In this document: positions 12,291 to 24,558 of the stretch, one piece after another
Layout: each line of letters opens with the position of its first letter
How positions within the stretch are numbered: the first letter of the stretch is position 1
Position numbers and translations under genes: made by a program
Assembly (NCBI RefSeq): GCF_046630445.1
Contig: NC_092335.1
Location: 4,321,501-4,385,500 of the forward strand
From: Rutidosis leptorrhynchoides
Lineage: Eukaryota > Streptophyta > Magnoliopsida > Asterales > Asteraceae
Length of the DNA: 64,000 nt
Direction of reading: 5' to 3'
Notes under the pieces: generated by a model
What the model was told of the DNA's origin: nothing
What the model saw: only the letters and a program-made list of their open reading frames with translations
Database searches by the model: none

Positions 12291-13079
12291 CTAAGCATGA
12301 AAACTTAGAATTTCAAACAAATCCTTTCCCAAATCACACCAACTAGCTGCGTATGACCAAACCAAATGTGATAGAATCACAAACACACCACAATCTGCAA
12401 CACTTAACTTGAAGCAGATTCGGTATGGCAGTTACGATACCGAATGTGTATCAAATCTTCAAAACTTGAAGAATTGATGAAATTAAACCGTCAGAAAAGT
12501 GATTAAACACCTCACGATCACAACTGAAACCTCAAATCTTTACTTAACTACATAATCAAGCTAGAAATGATGAATACCTAGAGTTTTAGCCACAAACTCT
12601 AAAAATCAACTTGATTCTCCATAATTGATGTTAAAAAGCTGTAATGATGATCAAAACTCTTTCTAATCAACCTAATACACCTTCAATGAACTTATCACAG
12701 GAATCTAAACGTCAGATTAACAGATTCGATTATACCGAGTCTGATTCAAAATACCGAGAGTGTTCAGATTCTGTAATCTTCAATCTCTGGATCGATCTAG
12801 TGATGTAATATCACTCCCTGGAAGCTCTGATACCAAATGATAGGTCAGATCATGTTGAGATTGAGAGAAACGATAAGATAGAATGAGATTCGGTAGGTGA
12901 GAAGGAGATTCAGTAAGAGAGAGAATCGGTACAAATTACATTCCACAGCTTCTAGAACTCAGTTACAATGCAATGGCTATCTAATTAGGACTACTTAGGT
13001 TCCTTATATAGCCCTCTTCTAAGGAACCATTAATTAAACTTATTTCACATTAACACTATACAACTTCGGGGTCCTAACA
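12291..13079 (-). mobile_element. 5' end of a minus-strand LTR element, probably copia (LTR 12838-13079)
   Basis: The plus-strand sequence from 12838 (TGATAGGTCAG) to 13079 (GTCCTAACA) reads on the minus strand as a 242-bp LTR starting TGTTAGGACC and ending CCTATCA, with a TATATAAG box (about 13000-13010). Its 3' neighbour is TGGTATCAGAGC (12824-12835), an initiator-Met primer site, followed by about 530 bp of leader without a long ORF. The element is cut at 12290/12291 by copy a. The copia assignment rests on the short LTR and primer site only, since no coding part remains. Confidence 0.65.
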
Positions 13080-13082
13080 ATT

Positions 13083-13365
13083 GGGGCACTTATGTATTTT
13101 ACAAATTATACAAGAACTGACATTTCTTTTGCAGTTAATTTGTTAACAAGGTTCAGCTCAATTCCTTCCAAAAAGACACTAGAATAGGATCAAACACATG
13201 TTTCGATACCCTTGAGGAACTACTGATTTATGATTATTTTACTCTAACGATTCAAAACAAGATTTGGTTGGTTATATGGATGCAGGTTATTTATCTGATC
13301 CACAATATTGGCATGAGGCAAGTTCAAAAGATGTGATGACTCAACGATGTCTACTTGAGGGGGGA
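13083..13365 (+). pseudogene. Copia RT C-terminal region and RNase H fragment
   Basis: A frame read by hand gives GALMYFTNYTRTDISFAVN, then a segment like RHWNRIKHMFRYLRGTTDL, a stop, then DLVGYMDAGYLSDPQ, which matches the end of copia RT and the start of RNase H (the Asp in YMDAGYLSDP is the expected catalytic position). The stop codons and loss of everything upstream make it a relic. Confidence 0.75.
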
Positions 13366-13495
13366 GTCAACTCTATACTGCACTCTTTTTCCCTTAACTA
13401 AAGTTTTTATCCCACTGGGTTTTTCTTTAGCAAGGTTTTTAACGAGGCAGTACTAGTTTATTTCTAATGAAGCAAAATTGCTATCCAAGGGGGAG

Positions 13496-13744
13496 TGTTA
13501 TAATATATAGAATATAAATATAATAGAGTGGATAGTCAATTTTGATACACAAAATTAATGTTATTGTATTACCTAAAGTACTTGAATTCTTGCTATAAAT
13601 AGACCTTCAAGCAAGCATAATACTTGCTCATTCTTACAAGAAAATTTCTCTCTTTACTCATATACTCTTGTTCTTAAGATTTTCAAAGTCTATATTCAAG
13701 AACCAATCCAATAAAGGTAGTTATAAGCCTACTGAATTATAACA
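13496..13744 (+). repeat. 3' LTR of the copia remnant
   Basis: Bounded by TGTTATAATATATAG and GAATTATAACA, with a clear TATA box (CTATAAATAG, about 13591) and an AATAAA signal (about 13711). The short inverted ends extend beyond TG/CA (TGTTATAA and TTATAACA). Confidence 0.85.
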
Positions 13745-13785
13745 TTTACAAACTAAACGCAATAAAATACATTGAAAACTGAACC

Positions 13786-13818
13786 CCTGCCGCGAAGCGA
13801 GGGCTCGAACACTAGTTG
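13786..13818 (+). other. Possible Helitron 3' terminus
   Basis: CCCTGCCGCGAAGCGAGGG forms a GC-rich hairpin (outer CCCT/AGGG, inner CGC/GCG, GC bulge) and is followed 8 bp later by CTAGT, matching the Helitron pattern of a short hairpin just before CTRR and a T. I found no matching 5' TC end, and no helicase sequence is present, so this is only a candidate. Confidence 0.35.
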
Positions 13819-14313
13819 ATACTATAGATAATTAGGTTGGGAAAAGACATAAAGGGTGCCTCTAATTTCATGCTCAAACAACCAAAAATACTAAAGTGAT
13901 TTATGATTAAAATCATACTATATTGATAGATAGATGATAGATATAGATCCAAAATTTGTTTAGAGATGCACCGGATATTGATCCGACTGCAGGGTCTAGT
14001 TTGGAGTCCGGTTCAGTCCGTTTAGATAATAATATTTGGTTTTTATTTTAACGGGTTAGCAAGGGCTTGTTTGATTTCTCCTTCTTCGGGTATTCTCATC
14101 GAGTGGCAAATGCGTTGACGTATTTCTTTAAATCTTGCGCGAGCAAGAACGTCAATTATAACAAAGTTGATGGCATGATTTCTAAACCAGTTTCCAAAAA
14201 TGGAAAGCAAGAGCCGGAATATTTTTCCACTCGTGTATTCGCAGGAGACAACATAAGAACAATATTCATGGGGTCAATGTAAATGGACTATGGATAACAG
14301 ACCCTAAAGTGAT
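13819..14313 (+). other. Unassigned low-copy-looking segment before Athila B
   Basis: About 500 bp not matching the other repeats here. A 71-codon frame at 14067-14282 includes FGYSHRVANALTYFFKSC and ISKPVSKNGKQ, loosely like the RNA-binding N-terminal region of plant LINE ORF1 proteins (a 'fissKKvsKnGKr'-type strand). The similarity is too weak to assign. It could also be unique host DNA. Confidence 0.3.
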
Positions 14314-16236
14314 TGATAATGCTAAAAATGAACATATATTTCATAGCATTATCCTTCAAGAAAGACAAGCTTTTAGTTGCAATTGTTCTATTTACAAGTG
14401 ATATTCGTTTAAAAAATAAAAGGTGAAGACAAAAGACAGAATCAACGATTTGAAGACGCAAACGACCAAAAAGCTAAAAAAGTACAAAGTACAATCCAAG
14501 TGGTTCATTTTATTGATGAGAAACGTCTCAAAATTACAAGAGTACAAGCCGCAAAACGCAAAGTACAAGATATTAAATTATACTAAAAGGCGTTCAAAAA
14601 TCCGAAACCGAGACATGAACCAACTATCAACGTGCTACTCAACGGAGCTAAAAATACAAGTCAACTATGCGCAAGAATATAATATAATATATAATTAATT
14701 ATATATAATATTATATATTATAAATAATCAGCAGCCCACGTTTAATTCATTTGGTGAGCTGGAATCCAAAGCTCTGTGACTGCGGAGCTGTGAGGAACAA
14801 ATGTACTGTGATTGCGGAGCTACACAGTGCAAAATGGGCCTATAAAAGCCAACGCATTCGGACAATCTCCTCACCCCTTTTTCTTTATTTCTATCTACGT
14901 AAAATATATATATAATTTTAATTTTAATTTTAATTTAAGTTTAATAATAATAAGGTTATAGTGGTTAATGTTTTAAGTTTGTAAGTCGAATTTCTGTCCG
15001 TGTAACACTACGCGATTAATACTCATTGTAAGTTATGTTCAACATTTTTAATTTAATGTCTCGTAGCTAAGTTATTATTATGTTTATTTAAGCCGAAGTA
15101 ATCGTGATGTTGGACTAAATATTAAGACGGGGTTATTGGGCTTTGGACCATAATTAGGGTTTGGATAAAAGACCGACACTTGTGGAAATTAGACTATGGG
15201 CTATTAATGGGCTTTATATTTGTTTAACTGAATGATAGTTCGTTAATTTAATATAGAGATTTATAATTTGACGTATCTATAAATAACCACATACACTCGA
15301 TCGGACACGATGGGCGGGATATTTATAAGTACTAATAATTGTTCATTTTACCGGACACGGGAATGGATTAATAGTCAATGGACTCATTAAAACAGGGGTG
15401 GATTACATACAAGGACACTTGGTGTAATTGTTAACAACGTATTAAAACCTTGAGTTACACGCAGTTGATAACCTGGTGTAATTATTAAGAAAGTATTAAG
15501 ACCTTGTTACAGTTTAAGTCCCCAATTAGTTGGAATATTTGACTTCAGGTATAAGGGTAATTTAATGAGGACACTCACACTTTATATTTATGATCGATGG
15601 ACTGTTATGGACCAAAACCAGATGGACATATCAAATAATCCAGGATAAAGGACAATTAACCCATGGTAATAAATTAAAATCAACACGTTGAACATCATGA
15701 TTATGGAAGTTTAAATAAGCATAATTCCTTTATTTTATATCTCATCGCACTTTTATTTACCGTCATTTTATTTATCGTCATTTTATTTATCGTACTTTAA
15801 ATTATTGCACTTTTATTTATCGCACTTTTATTTATCGTCATTTACTTTACGCTTTAAATTAATTTATATTTATAATTAATATTTTACATTAGGTTTTAAT
15901 TGTGACTTAAGACATAAAATCGACAAACCGGTCACTAAACGGTAAAACCCCTTTTTATAATAATAATAATAATACTACTTATATAAATATATATATTTAT
16001 ACAAATATAGTTTTTAAAATTATAGCGTTAAACTTAGTTGTATCCCTGTGGAACGAACCGGACTTACTAAAAACTACACTACTCTACGATTAGGTACACT
16101 GCCTATAAGTGTTGTAGCAAGGTTTAGGTATATCCCATTCAATAAATAAATAAATAACTTGTGTAAAATTGTATCGTATTTAATAGTATTTCATAGTAAA
16201 ATATAATCTATTTAGTACTACACCTCGCACACATCA
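14314..16236 (+). repeat. 5' LTR of Athila copy B
   Basis: A 1.92 kb LTR bounded by TGATAATGCT and CACACATCA, collinear with LTR A. It carries the conserved CCCTGTGGAACGAACCGG block (about 16044-16061), runs of TTATTTATCG-like words (15740-15840) and two GACTGCGGAGCT/GATTGCGGAGCT words (about 14778 and 14816), at the same relative place where LTR A has its CATGCGATCGCATG palindromes. Confidence 0.85.
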
Positions 16237-16244
16237 AGTATTTT

Positions 16245-16262
16245 TGGCGCCGCTGCGGGGAA
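16245..16262 (+). other. Primer binding site, tRNA-Asp type (copy B)
   Basis: TGGCGCCGCTGCGGGGAA, 8 bp after the LTR end. One C is missing compared with copy C (TGGCGCCGCTGCCGGGGA), a decayed site. Confidence 0.85.
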
Positions 16263-17725
<1,463 letters not shown>

Positions 17726-19544
17726 ATGCACCGAGCAAAACGTTCACCACCTTTCATACGTTCACCACCTGTAACTCGATCAAGACATCTAACCAACATT
17801 GTCGCCGTTGATTTTTCTTTAGAATCATCATCTAGTCGAACGAGTATTCCAACTCAAATTTTCGATAATCCATTTTTTGAACCCGACCTCACAATTGAGA
17901 ACCTGGAGGATATTCAAGGACAATTCAGAGATCCTGAACCACTAATCATTCCTCCTGAACCAGAAACTACTCATTCGGAGATTGTAGAGGAAGAAACCAT
18001 TAAATCAGAATCCCCTAGTGATTCAGATTCAACAAACTTAATCATGGAAAATCAAGAACCTCTAAGTATTGAAGATCGAATGAGAGCTACACGCACTGGC
18101 CAAGGTCATGCCATTACTCAACCAGACATTAATTCTCTATATTATGAAATCAAAGGACAAATCCTACACATGGTAACTAATCAATGCCAATTTAGCGGTA
18201 CGCCAAAAGAAGATCCAAACGAACATCTTCGTACCTTTAATAGGATCCGTATTTTATTCAAAATTAGAGAAGTTGAGGATGAACAGATCTATCTCATGTT
18301 ATTTCCCTGGACTTTAAAGGGAGAAGCCAAAGATTGGTTAGAATCGTTACCTGAAGGGGCGATTGATACATGGGATGTTTTAGTTGAGAAATTTCTTAAA
18401 AGATTCTTTTCGGCATCTAAAACCGTGAGACTTTAAGAAGAAATTGTTACATTCACACAAAAGCCAAATGAAATATTATATGAGGCATGGACAAGATTCG
18501 GAAAGTTGTTGATAGGATGTCCTCAACATGGTTTAGACACTTATCAAATAGTAAAAATATTCTACTAAGGATGTGACATTATTACACCAAAAGATATCAA
18601 CATAGCAGCTGGTGGTTCCATTATGAAGAAAACTGCAACTGAAGTTTACAAAATTATTGATAACACAGCCTCCCACTCACATGAGTGGCATCAAGAAAAA
18701 TACATCGTTAGATCATCTAAAACGGCTAGAGCCGATTCTAGCCATGACTTTGATTCCATTTCCGCAAAGTTAGATGCTTTCGAGAGACGAATGGAAAAGA
18801 TGACTAAAGATATTCACGCTATACGAATTAGTTGTGAGCAGTGTGGAGGACCACATTTGACAAAAGATTGTCTCAGTATTGAACAAACAATGGAACAAAG
18901 AGAGAATGTTTCATACATGAACCAAAGGCCTAGAAATAATTATCAAAATAATTATCAACCTGCAAAGACCGAACTACAATCAAAATCAGAATTATAACCG
19001 AAATGTTCCATACAACAACCAACAAGGTCCTAGCAATCAACAAGTATCTAACAATACTTACAACCAGCAAAGACCTATTTTTCCAATTAAACCACCACAA
19101 ACCAATGATAAAAAGCCAAATTTAGAAGACATGATGTCGAAGCTAGTAGAATCTCAAACACAATTTTTCACATCTCAGAAACAAACTAATGAACAAAATG
19201 CTCAAGCATTTAGAAATAAACAAGCTTCAATTCAAAATCTGGAACAAGAAGTAAGTAACCTAGCAAGGTTGATAGGTGAAAGAAAACCGGGGAGTCTACC
19301 TAGCGATACAAATGCTAACCCCCGGAATGAAACAGCTAAAGCCATTACCACGAGAAGTGATATTACACTTAAACTACATGAAATACATGTAATTTCTGAT
19401 GACGCTATTCCTACTACACATACACCACAGCCTGAGCAAGAGAAGGAAACAGAACCGGTAGTTGAAAAGGTTAATGAAGATAACACAGTTAAGGCAAAGC
19501 CTTATGTTAAACCATACCAACCACCGCTTCCTTACCCGAGTTAA
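17726..19544 (+). pseudogene. gag: Gag, Athila copy B (several stops)
   Basis: Starts MHRAKRSPPFIRSPPVTRS. The capsid domain (FPWTLKGEAKDWLESLPEG) ends at a TAA at 18434-18436 where copy A has CAA. A second TAA at 18566-18568 replaces the Gln of FYQGCD. The frame then resumes through ISCEQCGGPHLTKDCLS, a CX2CX3HX4C zinc knuckle that is intact here but destroyed in copy A. A frameshift near 18960 leads into the Asn/Gln-rich and NLEQEVSNLARL region, which ends at a TAA (19542-19544) where copy A has AAA. Gag would package element RNA; this copy is inactive. Confidence 0.85.
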
Positions 19545-20591
19545 ATGAGAAAAGAAAGACTTAAAGCCGAGCAATCAAAATTCTTGGATATGTTTAAACA
19601 AATAAATGTCAATCTTCCTTTCATTGATGTGATTTCAGGAATGCCTAGATATGCTAAATTTCTGAAAGATCTAATCACAAATAGAAAGAAAATGGAAGAA
19701 CTTTCGGCTGTCACAATGAATGCTAATTGTTCTGCTATGATGTTGAATAAGATACCAGAAAAACTCTTAGATCCAGGAAGTTTCACAATTCCATATTTTC
19801 TGGGTAGTCTTAATTCAATAGAAGCATTGGCAGACTTAGGTGCTAGTATAAATTTAATGCCATATTCACTATATGCTAAACTAGACCTTGGAGAATTGAA
19901 ACCAACACGAATAAGCATACAACTAGCAGACCGATCAGTAAATTATCCTAGAGGGATAATGGAGAACATGCTAGTTAAAGTAGGTACTTTAGTATTTCTA
20001 GTAGACTTTGTTATTCTGGATATGGAAGAAGATTCTCGAGTTCCTCTCATATTAGGAAGACCATTCTTAAACACGACTAAAGCAATAATACACGTGTTTG
20101 GTAAGAAACTGAACCTAAGTATAGAGGACGAGAGTGTTACCTTTTCTATGGATAGAGCCATACAACAACCGCAATCTGCAGATGATACATGTTATTATGT
20201 TGAAACTATAGATTCACATGCAGAATTGTTACAAGAATTTCCAGAATTACAAGGAACGGGAGAATGTTCTTTAGGAGAAGGAATTGAACCAATTGATGAA
20301 GCTAAAATATTAGCCACACTCATGGCTAATGATTACGAACCAACAACAGAAGAACTTCAAATGCTAAAAGAGGAAGACAGATATCGATACAAATCATCGA
20401 TAGAAAAACCACCGATATTAGAGTTAAAGCCACTTCCAAAAAATTTGGAATACGCTTATTTACATGGTAAATCTGAATTACCTGTAATAATATCGTCTTC
20501 TCTTACGAAAAATGAAAAATCTCAACTCATTTCTGTGCTAAAAGCTCATAACCAGCTATTGCATGGAAGATTCATGACATTAAAGGTATAA
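19545..20591 (+). pseudogene. Aspartic protease and linker to RT, Athila copy B
   Basis: A 348-codon frame with INVNLPFIDVISGMPRYAKF, the catalytic segment ALADLGASINLMPYSLYAKL (Asp followed by Leu-Gly-Ala in place of the more usual Ser/Thr-Gly-Ala, as is normal in this clade), and LILGRPFLNTTKAII. An acidic linker follows, then YAYLHGKSELPVIISSSL at the front of RT. The frame is lost at about 20560-20591 by a one-base change relative to copy C. The upstream stop means no natural Gag-Pol fusion is possible. Confidence 0.82.
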
Positions 20592-21520
20592 GTCCTTCGT
20601 ATTGCACACATAAAATCCTTATGGAAGAAGGTCATAAAACCTATGTGCAACGCCAACGAAGACTAAATCCTAATATGCAAGATGTTGTTAAGAAAGAAAT
20701 TATTAAACTGCTAGATGCAGGTTTAATTTATCCAATCTCTGATAGTCCATGGGTAAGTCCAGTTCAATGTGTACCTAAGAAGGGTGGCATGACTGTCATC
20801 ACAAATGAAAAGGATGAGCTTATTCCTACTAGGACTGTAACGGGATGACGTATTTGTATTGATTATAGAAAATTAAATGACGCCACCAGAAAAGATCACT
20901 TTCCCTTACCTTTCATTGATCAAATGTTGGAAAGGTTAGCTGGGAATAGTTACTATTGTTTTCTTGACGGTTTCTCCGGATATTTTCAAATTCCAATCGC
21001 ACCCGAGGACCAAGAGAAAACTACCTTAACGTGCCCTTATGGTACTTTTGCTTACAAACGCATGCCATTTGGACTTTGCAACGCCCCTGCAACTTTTCAA
21101 AGATGCATGATGGCGATTTTTCACGACATGATAGAAGAATGCATGGATGTTTTCATGGATGACTTTTCAGTCTTTGGTGATACTTTTGAAACATGTCTAG
21201 TTAATCTTGAACGAATGATTATTAGATGCGAGCAATCAAATCTAGTTCTTAATTGGGAGAAATGCCATTTCATGGTTAAAGAAGGCATCGTTCTTGGTCA
21301 TAAAATTTCAAAGGAAGGAATTGAAGTGGATAGAGCTAAAGTAGATGTAATTGCTAAACTTCCACATCCCACCAATTGTAGAGGAGTTAGGAGTTTTCTA
21401 GGGCATGCCGGTTTTTACCGACGTTTCATAAAAGATTTTTCTAAAATTGCCACTCCTATGAACAAACTCCTAGAAAAAGATGCTCCATTCATCTTTTCGA
21501 ATGAATGCATCAAATCTTAA
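20592..21520 (+). pseudogene. Reverse transcriptase, Athila copy B
   Basis: Fragments in two frames. 20621-20848 holds KKEIIKLLDAGLIYPISDS and PWVSPVQCVPKKGG, ending at a TGA in place of the Trp of TGWR. 20924-21520 holds FLDGFSGYFQIPIAPEDQ, PFGLCNAPATFQRCMM and the catalytic FMDDFSVFGD box, then FLGHAGFYRRFIKDFSKIA. RT copies element RNA into DNA in the particle. The catalytic Asp pair is intact, but the gene is split and ends in a frameshift at 21520. Confidence 0.85.
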
Positions 21521-22243
21521 TATTCTTAAAGAAAAACTCACTAATGCGCCGATCATGATAACTCCAAATTGGAATCTACCATTTGAACTCATGTGCGATG
21601 CAAGTGATTTTGCAATGGGAGCCGTTTTAGGTCAAATGATTGAAAAATGATTTCAACCTATCTATTACGCTAGTAAGACTTTACAAGGAGCACAAACAAA
21701 TTACACAACTACTGAAAAAGAACTCCTTGCTATTGTCTTTGCTTTTGACAAATTTCGTTCATATCTCGTTCTAGCTAAAACGGTGGTCTATACTGATCAT
21801 TCTGCTCTTAGATACCTATTTTCAAAACAAGATACCAAACCATAATTAATCCGTTGGATCTTACTCTTACAAGAATTTGGTATTGAAATCCGAGACAAAA
21901 AGGGAGCAGAAAATCTCGCCGCTGATCATCTTTCTCGCCTTGAAAATCCTGAATTAGAAGTTCTAAATGAATCGGCTATACAAGACAACTTTCCTGATGA
22001 ATATCTATTGAAAATCGATTATAATGAAATTCCATGGTTTGCAGACTATGCAAACTACTTAGTATGTGGATTCCTTGAAAAAGGGTTGTCGTACCAAAAA
22101 TGAAAGAAATTCTTTAGTGATATAAAACACTATTTCTGGGAAGATACACATTTGTTTAAAAGTTGTCCCGATGGAATAATATGCCGATGCGTATTCGGGG
22201 ATGAAGCTAGTCAAATCTTAAACCATTATCACACAGGACCAAC
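21521..22243 (+). pseudogene. RNase H and start of integrase, Athila copy B
   Basis: The translation shows LMCDASDFAMGAVLGQ (first catalytic Asp), [37 protein letters not shown] and [11 protein letters not shown], the RNase H core. The spacer with [18 protein letters not shown] follows. Stops interrupt it at about 21648, 21843 and 22101, and a TGA replaces the first Gly of the GPTGGHYGP segment of the integrase zinc finger at about 22243. Confidence 0.78.
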
Positions 22244-23323
22244 ATGAGGGCATTATGGGCCTCAACTCAAAGAAGAAAAGTCTACGACGCTGGATTCTAT
22301 TGGCCTACAATTTTCAAAGACGCACACCTTCTTTGTAAATCCTGTGATGCTTGTCAAAGGGTCAAAAAAATAAGTCAACGTGATGAAATGCCACAAAATG
22401 TCATTCAAGTATGTGAAGTATTTGATGTTTGGGGTATTGACTTTATGGGTCCATTTCCAAAATCTTATAATAATCTCTACATTCTCGTTGCCATTGATTA
22501 TGTATCTAAATGGGCGGAAGCACAAGCTCTCCCAACTAACGATGAACGAGTTGTAGTCAATTTCTTAAAATGTATTTTTGCAAGGTTTGGAACACCGAAA
22601 GCTTTAATAAGTGATCGGGGTACTCATTTCTGTAATAATCAACTTGAGAAAGTTCTCAAAAGATATGGAGTAACTCATAAAATCTCAACCACTTATCATC
22701 CACAAACAAGTGGACAAGTTGAAAATACCAACCGAGCATTAAAACGTATTCTAGAAAAAATCGTAGGATTAAATCCGAAGGAATGGTCCATGAAATTGGA
22801 GGATGCACTCTGGGCTTTTAGAACAGCCTACAAAACTCCAATTGGAACCACACCTTTTAAACTTGTTTACGAAAAAACATGTCACCTTCCAGTTGAAATT
22901 GAGCACAAAGCATTTTGGGCTTTGAAGATGTGTAATCTTGATTTACATGAAGCCGGAGGTCTACGGTTAAGTCAACTAAACGAATTAGAAGAATTAAGAC
23001 ACGATGCATATGAAAATTCGTTAATCTATAAGGAAAGAACGAAGAAATGGCATGATAAAAGAATCAGAAGTTCAAAAGAATTTAAGGAAGGAGACAGAGT
23101 TCTTCTTTTCAATTCACGATTCAAGCTATTTTCTGGAAAATTGAAATCAAGATGGTCTGGACCATTCATAGTCAAAAGAGTTTTTCCATACGGAACAATA
23201 AAGTTAATAAATTCAAACGGGATTGAATTTAAAGTTAATGGTCACAGAGTTAAACATTATATAGATAATCCAATGGAAGTTGAAGATGAAGTTAATCACA
23301 AATTCGACACCACAGCTAACTAA
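22244..23323 (+). pseudogene. Integrase, Athila copy B (N-terminus cut by a stop)
   Basis: A 359-codon frame. Residues 31-37 carry CKSCDAC, the cysteine half of the HHCC zinc finger. The catalytic triad is at Asp66 (WGIDFMG), Asp124 (ISDRGTH) and Glu160 (GQVENTNR), with the correct 35-residue DD-E spacing. The C-terminal DNA-binding part includes [26 protein letters not shown]. There is no chromodomain, as expected for Athila. The apparent Met start is internal; the true domain begins upstream of the stop at about 22243. Confidence 0.88.
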
Positions 23324-23491
23324 GTGTGGGAAGATTCGAATGTTTTAAGATCCTGTATTTCTGTTAGAGTTTGATGTTCTGTTTTTGTGTAGTTTTCGAA
23401 AATGGAATCCGAATGGTCTTTCCCTTGCAGACCATAAAGAACTAGTCTTCTCCCTCCATTCTGAATTTTTATTTCTTTTAGGTTTTACGAG

Positions 23492-23908
23492 ATGAAGAAT
23501 TCATTTGATCTGAACCATGGTCTACTACTACACGCTATGATTACTAAACGTAATAATAACATCTTCCCGAGTGAACTGGTATCATTCATAAGAGGCAAAA
23601 TGGACGAAGTGAGGAAAGAACTCAGGAAGAATCATAATAAGACAAATTTTGGTAAAGGAAAATCGAATTCCGCAACAAAAAGAAGAGAACGACACCTTGA
23701 AAGATGTCATAAATGCGGAAAATGGTCACACGAAGGGAAATGTTCGAACAATCAAACACATTCCAATTCTGAATTCGTTACTCTATGCAGAGAAGGACCA
23801 TTCATATGTTTAGAAGAAAAGTTATTGAAAATTCAAGGTTACGCTTATGTAGCTATGGAAAACCAAATCGAACGACTCTCCTACGAGTCAACTAAAGCAG
23901 GTCTCTGA
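23492..23908 (+). CDS. Post-integrase ORF with a zinc-knuckle-like motif, Athila copy B
   Basis: A 138-codon ORF, 168 bp after integrase and in the same orientation. It is highly basic (RGKMDEVRKELRKNHNKTN, then KRRERHLERC) and has CHKCGKWSHEGKC, a CX2CX4HX3C motif one residue shorter than a standard knuckle. Athila elements commonly have an extra ORF here, sometimes envelope-like, but I see no signal peptide or membrane segment. The uninterrupted frame contrasts with the stop-ridden pol beside it. It may be a short nucleic-acid-binding protein or a fragment of a longer ORF. Confidence 0.5.
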   Translation: MKNSFDLNHGLLLHAMITKRNNNIFPSELVSFIRGKMDEVRKELRKNHNKTNFGKGKSNSATKRRERHLERCHKCGKWSHEGKCSNNQTHSNSEFVTLCREGPFICLEEKLLKIQGYAYVAMENQIERLSYESTKAGL

Positions 23909-24558
23909 GAATTTTTTCTCACAGGTAAGTATGTACAGTTTTTATTTGTTTTTATTTATTGCTTTTAACCTTTTGATAATAAACGCTGAATCATTCGCTA
24001 TAAAGTATTAAATTGATATTCAATAAAATTAGGTATGCGAAATCGAAATTATTGATATCATACAAAAATTTAATTCATCACTGCGAAATTTACCGTTTAT
24101 TCATAAGGTATAAATATCTTTAATCAATCAATACAAAATATTTCAGAAATTCGTCAGGAGTAAAACTAGGTAATATAGCCGAAATTACTTTACCCAAAAG
24201 AGGGACGTATATTTTTGTTAATATTTGATTGATTAAAGTGGGATAAAAGACCAAAAAGATTTTTATTTTTATTTCTACCTTGTTTTTAAAATTAATATAT
24301 AACTATATTATTTTTAAATATAAGTTTGTAAAATTAATGTATATAAATATTAATAATATTTATATGAAATTTTATGCATTTTAAATTTAAGTTTGGTGTG
24401 AATTTAAAAACAAAAATGTACTTTATTTCATTAAGTTAAAAATTTGATATTTAAAATTTGTCGTAAGTTGAAGACTAGGTCATTGAACCGAAATTGCTTT
24501 ACCCGAGGGCGGGACGAGAAATTTTATTATCATTATTTTTAATTTTATTGATCTAAAG
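23909..24558 (+). other. 3' non-coding region of Athila copy B, with a direct repeat
   Basis: No gene. Two segments about 310 bp apart are related: 24158-24250 and 24465-24560 share CTAGGT, CCGAAATT-CTTTACCC and a GGGACG word followed by TTTT-rich sequence. The region ends abruptly where the next LTR begins. Confidence 0.6.

Larger units (their letters stand above)
13083..13744 (+). mobile_element. 3' end of a Ty1/copia element
   Basis: A plus-strand remnant with the end of pol (13083-13365), a spacer containing the typical CCCACTGGGTTTTTCTTTAGCAAGGTTTT-like segment of copia elements (13412-13445), a purine-rich AAGGGGGAG tract just before the LTR, and a 249-bp LTR (13496-13744). The 5' part is missing. 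It abuts the minus-strand LTR ending at 13079, so the two remnants point away from each other. Confidence 0.8.

Noticed and set aside
12838..13744. A single copia element with LTRs at 12838-13079 and 13496-13744
   Set aside because: The two LTRs differ in sequence and face opposite ways (primer site on the left of one, polypurine tract on the left of the other), so they are two elements.
14067..14282. LINE ORF1 fragment
   Set aside because: Only a short, weak resemblance to the RNA-binding region; kept as unassigned sequence.
14423..14698. 91-codon Lys-rich ORF
   Set aside because: It is inside LTR B with no matching frame in LTR A.
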